Assembly (NCBI GenBank): GCA_000433875.1
Contig: HF993307.1
Location: 1-31,085 of the forward strand
Length of the DNA stretch: 31,085 nucleotides
Origin: Firmicutes bacterium CAG:884
GTDB lineage: Bacteria; Bacillota_I; Bacilli_A; RF39; UBA660
Direction of reading: 5' to 3'
The notes under the pieces were generated by a model. That model did no database searches. It saw only the letters and a program-made list of their open reading frames with translations, and was not told where the DNA came from. This document shows, piece by piece, positions 16,209-24,118 of the stretch (its first letter is position 1; every line of letters begins with the position of its first letter). A program made the position numbers and the translations under genes.

Positions 16209-16246
16209 GCTGAGTGGAAATTATTTATTTCTACTCAACTCATTTT
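16209..16246 (+). terminator. Terminator of the binding-protein gene
   Basis: A TGAGTGGAAA...TTTCTACTCA hairpin with one G-T wobble, followed by a T-rich stretch, a few bases after the stop codon. Confidence 0.8.
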
Positions 16247-16451
16247 TATAAAGTGTATAGTTTATTATTTATCAATTTCTTTATTTGATTAAGTATATTA
16301 TATTAAAAACGCCTTTTTTGTACATTTAAATATCCTATTTTTTGACTTATTTATTTTTAAAATTCTAATATTATATATAAATAAGCCAAAGTTGTTGCTT
16401 GTAATAAGTTTCAAAAAATCATACCATAATATTAATAAGGATGTATGAGAA

Positions 16452-16690
16452 AGGACACTAAGGCAAGTATTTCGCGACAATGCTAAGTTTTACAGAAAAG
16501 AGCTCAAATTATCACAAAAAAATTAGCTAAACTGTCAAATTTAGGTACCAAATATATAGGTGATATTGAAAGCATATTTTTTTGTATACAAAATGTAAAA
16601 AACAAGTGTCAATCCAAAAATTATCAATTTTTTTTGAATTATTTACAACACTTAAAAATACCAACAACTTTAGTGGAAAATTATTGACTT
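16452..16690 (+). pseudogene. Decayed XRE-family regulator
   Basis: Three frames together encode a helix-turn-helix domain: FRDNAKFYRKELKLSQK, then KLAKLSNLGTKYIGDIES, then (after another shift) KQVSIQKLSIFFELFTTL, and finally IPTTLVENY. The pieces match helices 1-5 of an XRE regulator in the correct order, but at least three frame disruptions are needed, one in a run of A residues near 16520. No intact start is evident. The rest of the 573-bp gap (16247-16451) shows nothing recognisable. It may once have regulated the downstream ligase or the binding-protein gene. Confidence 0.6.
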
Positions 16691-16712
16691 TAAATTATAA
16701 AGAATGTAGAAT
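16684..16712 (+). promoter_or_regulatory. Sigma-A type promoter of the second ligase gene
   Basis: TTGACT (16684-16689), 17 bp, TAGAAT (16707-16712). The ATG at 16777 follows AAAGGAG. Confidence 0.75.
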
Positions 16713-16776
16713 AAAATCAAAGAATGAATTAATAATAAGAAGTATAAAAACTAATTGTTTATAAAGGAGAAATACT

Positions 16777-18714
16777 ATGAATAACAAAATTGAAAGAATG
16801 AAAGAACTGATTAAGATACTTAATAAAGCATCAGAGTTATATTATCAAGAAAGTACACCAATGATGACAGATTATGAATACGATAAATTATATGATGAAT
16901 TAGTTAATCTTGAAAAAGAAACCAATGTAATACTAACATCAAGTCCAACTATAACAATTGAACCAACAATATCAAAAGAACTAAAACAAGAAGTTCATCC
17001 CCATCCAATGCTATCACTTGCTAAAACAAAGAGTTCTGATGATTTAGTAGCTTTTATTGGAAATAAAGAAGGTTTGTTATCTTGGAAATTAGATGGATTA
17101 ACAATTGTTCTTACATATGATAATGGTAAATTAGTAAGTGGTGTTACAAGGGGTAATGGAATTATTGGTGAAGTTGTAACGGAAAATGTTAAAAAGTTTA
17201 AAAATATTCCACTTTCAATTAACTACAAAGGAAGATTAGTTTTAAGAGGCGAAGCTATTATTAAATATAGTGATTTTGAGAAAATGAATACTGATAATGA
17301 GTATAAGAATCCAAGAAATTTGTGTTCAGGATCAGTAAGACAACTCGATAGTAGCATTACAAAAGAAAGAAATGTTAATTGTATAATATTCGCACTTATT
17401 GAAGCTTCTAGTCAAATATCAAATTATAAAGACGAGAACTTTGAATGGTTAAAATCTTTAGGTTTTGAAACTGTTGAATATGTAAAAGTAAATAAAGATA
17501 ATATTAAAGATGAGGTTTTAAATTATAAAGAAAAGATTAAAACTTATGATATACCATCAGATGGTTTGGTATTAACATTCAATGATATTTCATATGGTAA
17601 CAGTTTAGGTACAACTGCTAAATACCCTAAACATTCAATTGCATTTAAATGGCAAGATGAAACTGCTAAAACAATTCTTCGAGAAGTTGATTGGATGGCA
17701 TCAAGAACTGGTTTAATTAATCCGGTTGCTGTATTTGATCCAGTTGAACTTGAGGGAACAATTGTATCAAGAGCTTCTTTACATAATGTTTCTATTTTAA
17801 GAGAATTAAAGATTGGTCTAAATGATGAAATTGAAGTATATAAAGCTAATATGATAATTCCACAGATTGCAAATAATATAACTAAAAGTGATAATTTAAT
17901 TATTCCTGATAAATGCCCTGTTTGTAATCATAAAGCAGAAATAATAAATACTAATGGTATCGAATATTTATATTGTACAAATGAATTTTGTTTTGCAAAA
18001 TTGATGAAAAGGTTAAGTTTATTTGTAAGTAGAAATGCTATGAATATAGATGGTATATCAGAGGCTATTTTAAGTAGACTAATAAACGAAAATATGATAA
18101 AAACATATGCTGATTTATACCATTTAGATAATTATAAGGATACAATTATTAATTTTGATGGATTTGGAGAAAAATCATATAATAATTTAATTGCTTCTAT
18201 AGAAAAATCAAGAAATGTTAAACTTGCAAACTTTATTTATGCTTTAGGTATACCTGATATTGGATTATCAAGAGCCAAACTAATATGTAGTAAATTTAAT
18301 AATGATATTGATACTTTATCTAATCTATCATATGATAAGTTAAGTATGATTGTTGGTGTTGGTGATGTAATTGCTAAGGAATGGATTGATACTTTTAAAA
18401 ATCCAGATTTTATTGATGAATATAATAAGATTAGAAAAGAAATTATATTAACAGATAATGTTAATAATAATGAACAAATTCTTAAAAATAAAACTTTTGT
18501 TATAACTGGTAGTGTTAATAACTTTAAAAATAGAGATGAATTAGTTGAATATATTGAATCTTTAGGGGGAAAGGTTGTTAAAACAATATCTAATAATGTT
18601 GATTATTTAATTAATAATGATATAACTTCAACTTCAACAAAAAATACCAAAGCTAAAGAGCTTGGTATTAAAATAATTTCAGAAAATGATTTGTTAAAAT
18701 TAATAAATTCATAG
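16777..18714 (+). CDS. NAD-dependent DNA ligase, divergent second copy
   Basis: 645 residues with every LigA domain. Ia domain with MMTDYEYDKLYDEL; adenylation motif SWKLDGLTI (Lys is the AMP-accepting residue); RGEA; NPRNLCSGSVRQLD; motif IV SDGLVLTFND, where the usual lysine of DGVVIK is threonine; motif V SIAFKW; OB fold; four-cysteine zinc finger CPVC...CTNEFC; helix-hairpin-helix repeats; C-terminal BRCT (KNKTFVITGSV...). The pattern (GLLSWKLDGLTIVLTYDNGK, NLCSGSVRQL, DGLVL, SIAFKW) matches a LigA subfamily I remember from Lachnospiraceae-type Clostridia, where it serves as a ligase. That recollection would need a search. The gene is intact, with its own promoter, whereas the canonical ligA at 359-2352 is broken, so this copy may now be the replicative ligase. 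It could have come by transfer. Confidence 0.93.
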   Translation: MNNKIERMKELIKILNKASELYYQESTPMMTDYEYDKLYDELVNLEKETNVILTSSPTITIEPTISKELKQEVHPHPMLSLAKTKSSDDLVAFIGNKEGLLSWKLDGLTIVLTYDNGKLVSGVTRGNGIIGEVVTENVKKFKNIPLSINYKGRLVLRGEAIIKYSDFEKMNTDNEYKNPRNLCSGSVRQLDSSITKERNVNCIIFALIEASSQISNYKDENFEWLKSLGFETVEYVKVNKDNIKDEVLNYKEKIKTYDIPSDGLVLTFNDISYGNSLGTTAKYPKHSIAFKWQDETAKTILREVDWMASRTGLINPVAVFDPVELEGTIVSRASLHNVSILRELKIGLNDEIEVYKANMIIPQIANNITKSDNLIIPDKCPVCNHKAEIINTNGIEYLYCTNEFCFAKLMKRLSLFVSRNAMNIDGISEAILSRLINENMIKTYADLYHLDNYKDTIINFDGFGEKSYNNLIASIEKSRNVKLANFIYALGIPDIGLSRAKLICSKFNNDIDTLSNLSYDKLSMIVGVGDVIAKEWIDTFKNPDFIDEYNKIRKEIILTDNVNNNEQILKNKTFVITGSVNNFKNRDELVEYIESLGGKVVKTISNNVDYLINNDITSTSTKNTKAKELGIKIISENDLLKLINS

Positions 18715-18832
18715 TATTTTTTCACATCATCCCTCCTCTACTTTAACATTTTATTACTCAAAGTAAAAAACATTATCTTTTTGGTGTTTGTATAATAACT
18801 AACACTATAACAAATATGTATTTATAAAAACC

Positions 18833-18847
18833 AACATTTATAATGTT
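18833..18847. promoter_or_regulatory. Dyad operator candidate of the TetR gene
   Basis: AACATT-TAT-AATGTT is a perfect 15-bp dyad located 14 bases upstream of a TATAAT -10 box (18861-18866), so it overlaps the expected -35 region. A second TTTGTATAAT lies at 18788-18797. Autorepression by the TetR protein is the likely role. The 177-bp gap 18715-18891 holds nothing else. Confidence 0.5.
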
Positions 18848-18897
18848 ATCTTTACTTTTGTATAATATGATCATATAATATTTATAGGTGATTGAAG

Positions 18898-19461
18898 ATG
18901 GACAAGAAAGATGATTTAAGAGTTATTAAAACAAAAAAGATATTATATGAAACATTAATCGAATTAATGAAAACTAAAACATTTGAGGAAATAAAGGTTT
19001 CTGATATATGTACAAAGGCTTTAATTAATAGATCAACTTTTTATGCTCATTATGAGGATAAATATGAATTATTGTTAGAGTTTATTAATAGTTTAAAGGA
19101 AGAGTTTATAAATGAATTAAGCAAAAATAAAAATATTTTAAATACTAGAGAGTATTATTTAGAAATGATTAGATTATTTTTAGATCATATTGAAAATAAG
19201 AAAGATATTTATAATGCTATTATGATAAATAATAGAAATAGTATTATGATGGATATATTATCTAGTGTTGCGAATAATGAGGTTATAAAAAAAATGGAAT
19301 CTAGTAATATTAGTACTAAGGTTCCAGCTAATATAATTGCTAAATTTTATTTGGGTGGTGTTCTTAATTTAGGAATTGAATGGTTAAGAGATACTAACAA
19401 AAATAGCAAAGAAGAAATAATTAAGTATTTAGAAATACTTTTGCCAGAAAATATAGAATGA
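18898..19461 (+). CDS. TetR/AcrR-family regulator
   Basis: 187 residues from the ATG at 18898, preceded by AGGTG at a good distance. A TTG two codons earlier lacks its own site. The N-terminal helix-turn-helix is clear: KTKKILYETLIELMKTKTFE, IKVSDICTKALINRSTFYAH, YEDKYELLLEF. The C-terminal domain (about 85-187) resembles the TetR_C_8/DhaS-like type common in Bacillota. The ligand is unknown. It faces the zinc-ribbon membrane protein and acyltransferase genes tail to tail; target genes cannot be decided from position alone. Confidence 0.92.
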   Translation: MDKKDDLRVIKTKKILYETLIELMKTKTFEEIKVSDICTKALINRSTFYAHYEDKYELLLEFINSLKEEFINELSKNKNILNTREYYLEMIRLFLDHIENKKDIYNAIMINNRNSIMMDILSSVANNEVIKKMESSNISTKVPANIIAKFYLGGVLNLGIEWLRDTNKNSKEEIIKYLEILLPENIE

Positions 19462-19479
19462 TAGTAATATCATTTTTTT
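19458..19479 (+). terminator. Terminator of the TetR gene
   Basis: ATGATA-N4-TATCAT followed by seven T residues. The hairpin overlaps the TetR stop codon (19459-19461), and its T-run reaches the 3' end of the convergent gene. Confidence 0.7.
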
Positions 19480-20170
19480 ATATGAAAATTCTTTGTTTTA
19501 TTTCATCAATTAATTTTTTATTATATGAAAATATAAATATAAGTATACTTACTATCGCAATTGGCAATACAGCGTAGATTGACCAGTTAAATATTATTTT
19601 TTCATCTTTAAATAAATCAATACATCCCTCAATTACTAGTAAGACTACAGATATTGATGCAAATGCTAGAGAGAATCTTCTTAAAAAATTAAACTTTTTC
19701 TTACTAAAGATAAATATACATAGTATTATATATAACCAAATTATAAAAATGAATGGACATACTAAATACAAAAACCAATGTAAACCATTATTTAAATATG
19801 CTATTATAAATAATAGGCCTTCAGTAGATAGTAGTTCTATTAGTAATGGAATAAACTTTTTTTTGAACAAAACAAATGTTAATTTACTATCTAGATAAAG
19901 GATAGATGCTACTACATAGATTGACCAAGTTAGATTTTTAGATATTATGAAATCACATAAAATGGTTATGGATGCAACCACTAATAGAATATCAGTTATT
20001 AATTTACATAAAAACTTTACATTTATTTTATTGTATTCTTCGACTAATGATGAATATCCTGGTTTATAATCATCATTTATAATATTGGGGTTTATTACTT
20101 TTGTATTACATAACGGACATACTTTTTCGGATTTTTTCAACTTTACACCACAATTGACACAATATGACAT
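19478..20170 (-). CDS. Zinc-ribbon membrane protein (DUF6320-like)
   Basis: 230 residues. The N-terminal zinc ribbon (CVNCGVKLKKSEKVCPLC, residues 4-21) is followed by a linker and about six hydrophobic segments (roughly 55-75, 80-98, 107-125, 130-152, 165-182, 193-215). The layout matches the DUF6320 family, which is found next to acyltransferase-like proteins as here. The adjacent gene starts 2 bases upstream, so both are one operon. Probably a membrane partner of that enzyme; the biochemical role is unknown. Confidence 0.8.
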   Translation of the reverse strand: MSYCVNCGVKLKKSEKVCPLCNTKVINPNIINDDYKPGYSSLVEEYNKINVKFLCKLITDILLVVASITILCDFIISKNLTWSIYVVASILYLDSKLTFVLFKKKFIPLLIELLSTEGLLFIIAYLNNGLHWFLYLVCPFIFIIWLYIILCIFIFSKKKFNFLRRFSLAFASISVVLLVIEGCIDLFKDEKIIFNWSIYAVLPIAIVSILIFIFSYNKKLIDEIKQRIFI

Positions 20171-20172
20171 AT

Positions 20173-21438
20173 TTACCTCCTATTACTTTCTATTAGAACG
20201 GGAATATTCATTTCAACTAGTTTTGTAAAAAATATTCTTTCTAATTCTGTTTCTTTTATTTTTCTTGAGAATGTTATATAAACATTATCTTTGTAACCGA
20301 CACAAGAACAAGATCCGGGTTTAAATCTTGATTTTCCAATAATAAATCCTACTTCTTCAACATATGTACTTACATTTTTAGGTAGTTCTATATAGCCTAA
20401 ATTAGATAGTGTATGCGTGCAGTAGCGGTCACCCATCATTTTATCTGATAGTGACATTATTCTTTTTTTAATAAACATTGGGGTTAATCTTATAAAGATG
20501 TTTTTGGTTAATTTTACATTCGCACTGAATTTGGCATTTAATTTTTTTTCAGTTAACCCTAATTCCATTTTACATTTAACTATTTTAATTATTTCCTCAA
20601 ATGTATAAATGCCATAGATTGGTTCAATTCCGACATTAACATATGATGAAAAGTTTCTGATTGTTGAACTTTCATAATAGTTTCTTAGATTAACGGGAAT
20701 AGATATTTTAATTGGTTTTGTATCTTTACTTTTTCCTTTTAGTTCTTGAATTGATAATATAAGAAGTGATGCTAGAAAACAGGTCATTGAACAGTTATAT
20801 TTATGGCATTCTTCTTTTAATTTATCAATTGGTACTATTCCAGTAATAATATTTAAAATATTACTATTTTCTAATGTTCCTTTATAATGATAAGCTTCTT
20901 TTTCTTTTTCTAATTTTCCAACTTTTCTTGCATATTTATAAAAATCATCACTATATTCGTATCTTTTAACTTTTTCATTTGGATTTAAAACCAAATTGTT
21001 GTATATAATTTTTTTATGATACTTTAACCTAATATATTCGCCTGCTAAGGTTGATATAAACTTTATGCCACCATTTCCATCAGTTAAAGCGTGGAAAAAT
21101 TCAACAGCAATTCTGTTTTCGTAATATCTCACTCTAAACATATAATTGTTTGAATTTTTGAAATTGATTCTTAACATAGGATTATTATAATCGTTTTCAA
21201 CTAATACTTTATTTTTTATTCTTTTGAAGTAACACCAAAATAAACCTTGTTTTAATTTAAAACGAAATGTTGGGAATCTATCAATAATATTATTTAATGC
21301 TTCTTCTAATATATTTTCATCTACTTTATCATTTAGTGTTATTGTTAATCTAAACATTGCAGCATATTTTTTAGATAGTGTTGATGGATATATTGTTGCA
21401 GCATTATCGAGTTTTAACCAATCAGGTATCTTTGGCAT
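20173..21438 (-). CDS. Condensation/alcohol-acetyltransferase-like protein
   Basis: 421 residues of the CoA-dependent acyltransferase fold. The catalytic HxxxDG motif is HALTDGNGG (about residues 115-123). Other features are an N-terminal strand-helix region (LNDKVDENILEEALNNIIDR) and the C-terminal FSRKI/SNLGYIELP segments typical of condensation and phthiocerol/alcohol acyltransferase relatives. The substrate is unknown; lipid or alcohol acylation is inferred from the family and the membrane partner. The ATG follows GGAGGAAG. Transcription is from an extended -10 promoter (21459-21467), back to back with the phosphoketolase promoter. Confidence 0.82.
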   Translation of the reverse strand: MPKIPDWLKLDNAATIYPSTLSKKYAAMFRLTITLNDKVDENILEEALNNIIDRFPTFRFKLKQGLFWCYFKRIKNKVLVENDYNNPMLRINFKNSNNYMFRVRYYENRIAVEFFHALTDGNGGIKFISTLAGEYIRLKYHKKIIYNNLVLNPNEKVKRYEYSDDFYKYARKVGKLEKEKEAYHYKGTLENSNILNIITGIVPIDKLKEECHKYNCSMTCFLASLLILSIQELKGKSKDTKPIKISIPVNLRNYYESSTIRNFSSYVNVGIEPIYGIYTFEEIIKIVKCKMELGLTEKKLNAKFSANVKLTKNIFIRLTPMFIKKRIMSLSDKMMGDRYCTHTLSNLGYIELPKNVSTYVEEVGFIIGKSRFKPGSCSCVGYKDNVYITFSRKIKETELERIFFTKLVEMNIPVLIESNRR

Positions 21439-21458
21439 ATGTATCTTCCTCCATAAAT

Positions 21459-21467
21459 ATTATAGCA
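21459..21467 (-). promoter_or_regulatory. Extended -10 promoter of the acyltransferase operon
   Basis: TGC-TATAAT on the minus strand, about 20 bases upstream of the start codon at 21438. The -35 region is weak, as usual for extended -10 promoters. Confidence 0.6.
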
Positions 21468-21482
21468 TATTTCATTTAATTA

Positions 21483-21511
21483 TTGTACTTTTAGGCCAAA
21501 TATTATATAAT
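21483..21511 (+). promoter_or_regulatory. Promoter of the phosphoketolase gene
   Basis: TTGTAC (21483-21488), 17 bp, TATAAT (21506-21511), followed by AAGGAG and the ATG at 21533. Confidence 0.75.
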
Positions 21512-21532
21512 TAAAGGGTAAGGAGAATGGAA

Positions 21533-23866
21533 ATGATAACAAAAGATGAAATTAGAAAAATAGATGCTTATTTTAGGGCTTCAAACTATTTATCAGCTTG
21601 TCAATTATATTTGTTAGATAATCCTTTATTAAGAAGGCCTCTAAAAATAGAAGATATAAAAAGGAATATTGTTGGACACTGGGGAACAGTTCCTGGGCAA
21701 AACTTTATATATGTTCATTTAAATAGAATAATTAAAAAATATAATTTGAATATGATATATTTATCGGGTCCTGGACACGGTGGGAATGCAATGGTTGCTC
21801 AGAGCTATTTGGAGGGAACTTATAGTGAGGTTTATCCTAATATAACTAAGGATGAAGAAGGACTTAAAAAATTATTTAAACAATTTTCTTTCCCTGGGGG
21901 AATATCTTCACATGTTGCACCAGAAACGCCTGGTTCAATCAATGAGGGTGGTGAATTAGGTTATAGTCTAGCTCATGCTTTCGGTGCTGTTCTTGATAAT
22001 CCTGATTTAATTGCAACTTGTGTTGTTGGTGATGGAGAAGCGGAAACAGGTCCTCTTGCTACTAGTTGGCATGGCAATAAGTTTATAAATCCGAAAAAAG
22101 ATGGCGTTGTTCTTCCTATATTGCATTTAAATGGATATAAGATTGCAAATCCTACTATTTTTGCACGTATTTCTAATGAGGAATTAATTGATTTCTTTAA
22201 AGGTTGTGGATATAATCCATATATTGTTGAAGATAGCGATAATATTCACGAAGAAATGGCTAATACGTTAGATAAAGTAATTGAAGAGATAAAAAAAATT
22301 AAAGAAAATGCTTTAATTAGTGAAGAAAGACCTATTTGGCCGATGATTGTTCTTAAAACAAGGAAAGGTTGGACTGGTCCTAAGGAAGTTAAGGGTAATG
22401 TTATTGAGGGCACTTTTAGATCTCATCAAGTTCCGATTCCAATATCAAGAGAAAATCCTGAAAATTTAGGTATTTTAGAGAATTGGTTAAGAAGTTATAG
22501 ACCGGAAGAACTGTTTGATGAAAATGGTAAATTAATTGAAGAACTTGCTATGCTTGCCCCGATTGGCAATCAAAGAATGAGCGCTAATCCTGTCGCAAAT
22601 GGTGGATTATTGTTAAAGGAATTAAGGATACCTGATTTTAGAAAGTTTGGTATTAATATCGAAAGAGGTTTAACAAATGCTCAAGATATGAAAGAGCTTG
22701 GAAGGTATGTGAGAGAATTAATTAAATTAAATCCTGATAATTTCCGTGTTTTTGGTCCGGATGAAGCTTTATCTAATAGACTTAACTATATGTTTGATGT
22801 TACAAATAGACAATTTAATGGTAAAAGATATGATTATGATGAGTTTTTAAGTAGTGCAGGAAGAGTAATTGATTCTTATCTTTCTGAACATATGTGTGAA
22901 GGAATGTTAGAGGGATACTTACTTACAGGAAGACATGGTTTCTTCCATAGTTATGAGGCTTTTGTTAGAATAGTTGATTCAATGGCTAGTCAACATGCTA
23001 AATGGTTAAAGGTAACAAGTGAGTTATCTTGGAGAAGACCGATTGCATCTCTTAATTATGTCTTAACTAGTCATATTTGGCAACAAGATCATAATGGTTA
23101 TACACATCAAGATCCGGGATTTTTAAATCATTTGGTTACTAAAAAGGCTGATATTGTTAGAATTTATTTACCTGCTGATACCAATATGTTATTATCTTGT
23201 TTTGATCATTGTATTAAGAGTAAGAATTATATAAATGTAATCGTTGCTAGTAAACACGAAAGACCTCAATGGTTAACAATGGAGGAAGCTGTAAGACATT
23301 GTACTGAGGGTATTAGTATTTGGAAATGGGCTAGTAATGATGAAAATGAAGAACCAGATATTGTAATGGCATGTGCTGGTGATACACCTACTTTAGAAAC
23401 GCTTGCAGCTGTTTCAATATTGAATGAAAACTTTCCAGAAATTAAAATTAGAGTTATTAATGTTGTTGATATAATGAAACTGGAATCACACACTAATCAT
23501 CCTCATGGTTTAAGTGAAGAAGAATATGATATGTTATTCACAAAGGATAAACCTATTATTTTTGCTTTCCACGGTTATCCTTCATTAATTCATCAATTAG
23601 CATATAAGAGAACAAATAAGAATATGCATGTTCACGGATATAAAGAAGAAGGAACTATTACAACACCTTTTGATATGAGAGTTCAAAATGAACTTGATAG
23701 ATATCATTTAGTTATGGATGCTTTAAAATATCTTGATAAATTGGGTGATAAGCGTTCTTCTTTAAATGAATGGTGTAAGGGTAAATTAATTGAACATAAG
23801 GCTTATATAAGTGAATATGGAGAAGATATGCCAGAAGTTAAGAATTGGGTATGGAAAAACAAGTAA
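21533..23866 (+). CDS. xfp: Xylulose-5-phosphate/fructose-6-phosphate phosphoketolase
   Basis: Thiamine diphosphate enzyme cleaving xylulose 5-phosphate (and often fructose 6-phosphate) with phosphate to acetyl phosphate plus glyceraldehyde 3-phosphate or erythrose 4-phosphate. It is central to heterofermentative sugar breakdown and yields ATP through acetate kinase. 777 residues, close to the family's 790-825. Signatures: GHWGTVPGQNFIYVHLNR, GPGHGGNAMVAQSYLEG, SFPGGISSHVAPETPGSINE, GDGEAETGPLATSWHGNKF (cofactor-metal region), LTGRHGFFHSYEAF and SHIWQQDHNGYTHQDPGF. All conserved histidines appear present. I use the ATG at 21533 because AAGGAG is 7 bases upstream; an ATG at 21527 is too close. 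It is transcribed alone. Confidence 0.97.
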   Translation: MITKDEIRKIDAYFRASNYLSACQLYLLDNPLLRRPLKIEDIKRNIVGHWGTVPGQNFIYVHLNRIIKKYNLNMIYLSGPGHGGNAMVAQSYLEGTYSEVYPNITKDEEGLKKLFKQFSFPGGISSHVAPETPGSINEGGELGYSLAHAFGAVLDNPDLIATCVVGDGEAETGPLATSWHGNKFINPKKDGVVLPILHLNGYKIANPTIFARISNEELIDFFKGCGYNPYIVEDSDNIHEEMANTLDKVIEEIKKIKENALISEERPIWPMIVLKTRKGWTGPKEVKGNVIEGTFRSHQVPIPISRENPENLGILENWLRSYRPEELFDENGKLIEELAMLAPIGNQRMSANPVANGGLLLKELRIPDFRKFGINIERGLTNAQDMKELGRYVRELIKLNPDNFRVFGPDEALSNRLNYMFDVTNRQFNGKRYDYDEFLSSAGRVIDSYLSEHMCEGMLEGYLLTGRHGFFHSYEAFVRIVDSMASQHAKWLKVTSELSWRRPIASLNYVLTSHIWQQDHNGYTHQDPGFLNHLVTKKADIVRIYLPADTNMLLSCFDHCIKSKNYINVIVASKHERPQWLTMEEAVRHCTEGISIWKWASNDENEEPDIVMACAGDTPTLETLAAVSILNENFPEIKIRVINVVDIMKLESHTNHPHGLSEEEYDMLFTKDKPIIFAFHGYPSLIHQLAYKRTNKNMHVHGYKEEGTITTPFDMRVQNELDRYHLVMDALKYLDKLGDKRSSLNEWCKGKLIEHKAYISEYGEDMPEVKNWVWKNK

Positions 23867-23888
23867 AAAAATTACTTGTTTTTTTTAG
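23858..23888. terminator. Bidirectional terminator between xfp and yidD
   Basis: AACAAGTAA-N5-TTACTTGTT with an A-run on the left and a T-run on the right. It serves xfp on the plus strand and the yidD transcript on the minus strand, and overlaps both gene ends. Confidence 0.85.
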
Positions 23889-24090
23889 GTACAGGATCAT
23901 AACCCATTTTGTGCCAAGGATTGCACTTTAATATTCTCTTAAAGGATAGAAATAGACCTTTAAATGCTCCATATTCGTTTATGGCTTCTATTGCATAATT
24001 GGAACATGTTGGTGTAAATCGACAGGCTTTATGAGAACTAAAGGGAATACTTTGGTATATTTTGATTAATTTTATAAAAAACTTCTTCAT
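23872..24090 (-). CDS. yidD: Membrane protein insertion efficiency factor YidD
   Basis: Small inner-leaflet protein assisting the YidC/Oxa1 insertase. The signature is HKACRFTPTCSNYAIEAINE, then GAFKGLFLSFKRILKCNPWH and a terminal YDPVP. The usual start MKKFFIKLIKIYQ corresponds to the ATG at 24090 (72 residues). An upstream TTG at 24111 would add seven residues. There is no clear ribosome site; instead a strong hairpin abuts the ATG. It follows the glycosyltransferase stop (24104) closely, which suggests translational coupling. In most bacteria yidD lies by rnpA and yidC near the origin, so this placement is unusual. Confidence 0.92.
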   Translation of the reverse strand: MKKFFIKLIKIYQSIPFSSHKACRFTPTCSNYAIEAINEYGAFKGLFLSFKRILKCNPWHKMGYDPVPKKNK

Positions 24091-24091
24091 A

Positions 24092-24118
24092 AATAATATT
24101 GTATCATACAATATTATT
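24092..24118 (-). promoter_or_regulatory. Perfect 13-bp inverted repeat covering the glycosyltransferase stop and yidD start
   Basis: AATAATATTGTAT-C-ATACAATATTATT (plus-strand reading), followed on the plus strand by a T-run. On the minus transcript the hairpin ends 1 base before the yidD ATG and contains the glycosyltransferase stop, so it could control yidD translation. It might instead stop antisense transcription from the left. Confidence 0.65.

Noticed and set aside
16298..16480. A 60-codon minus-strand frame opposite the decayed XRE region
   Set aside because: No ribosome site and low-complexity product; part of it is antisense to the XRE remnant.
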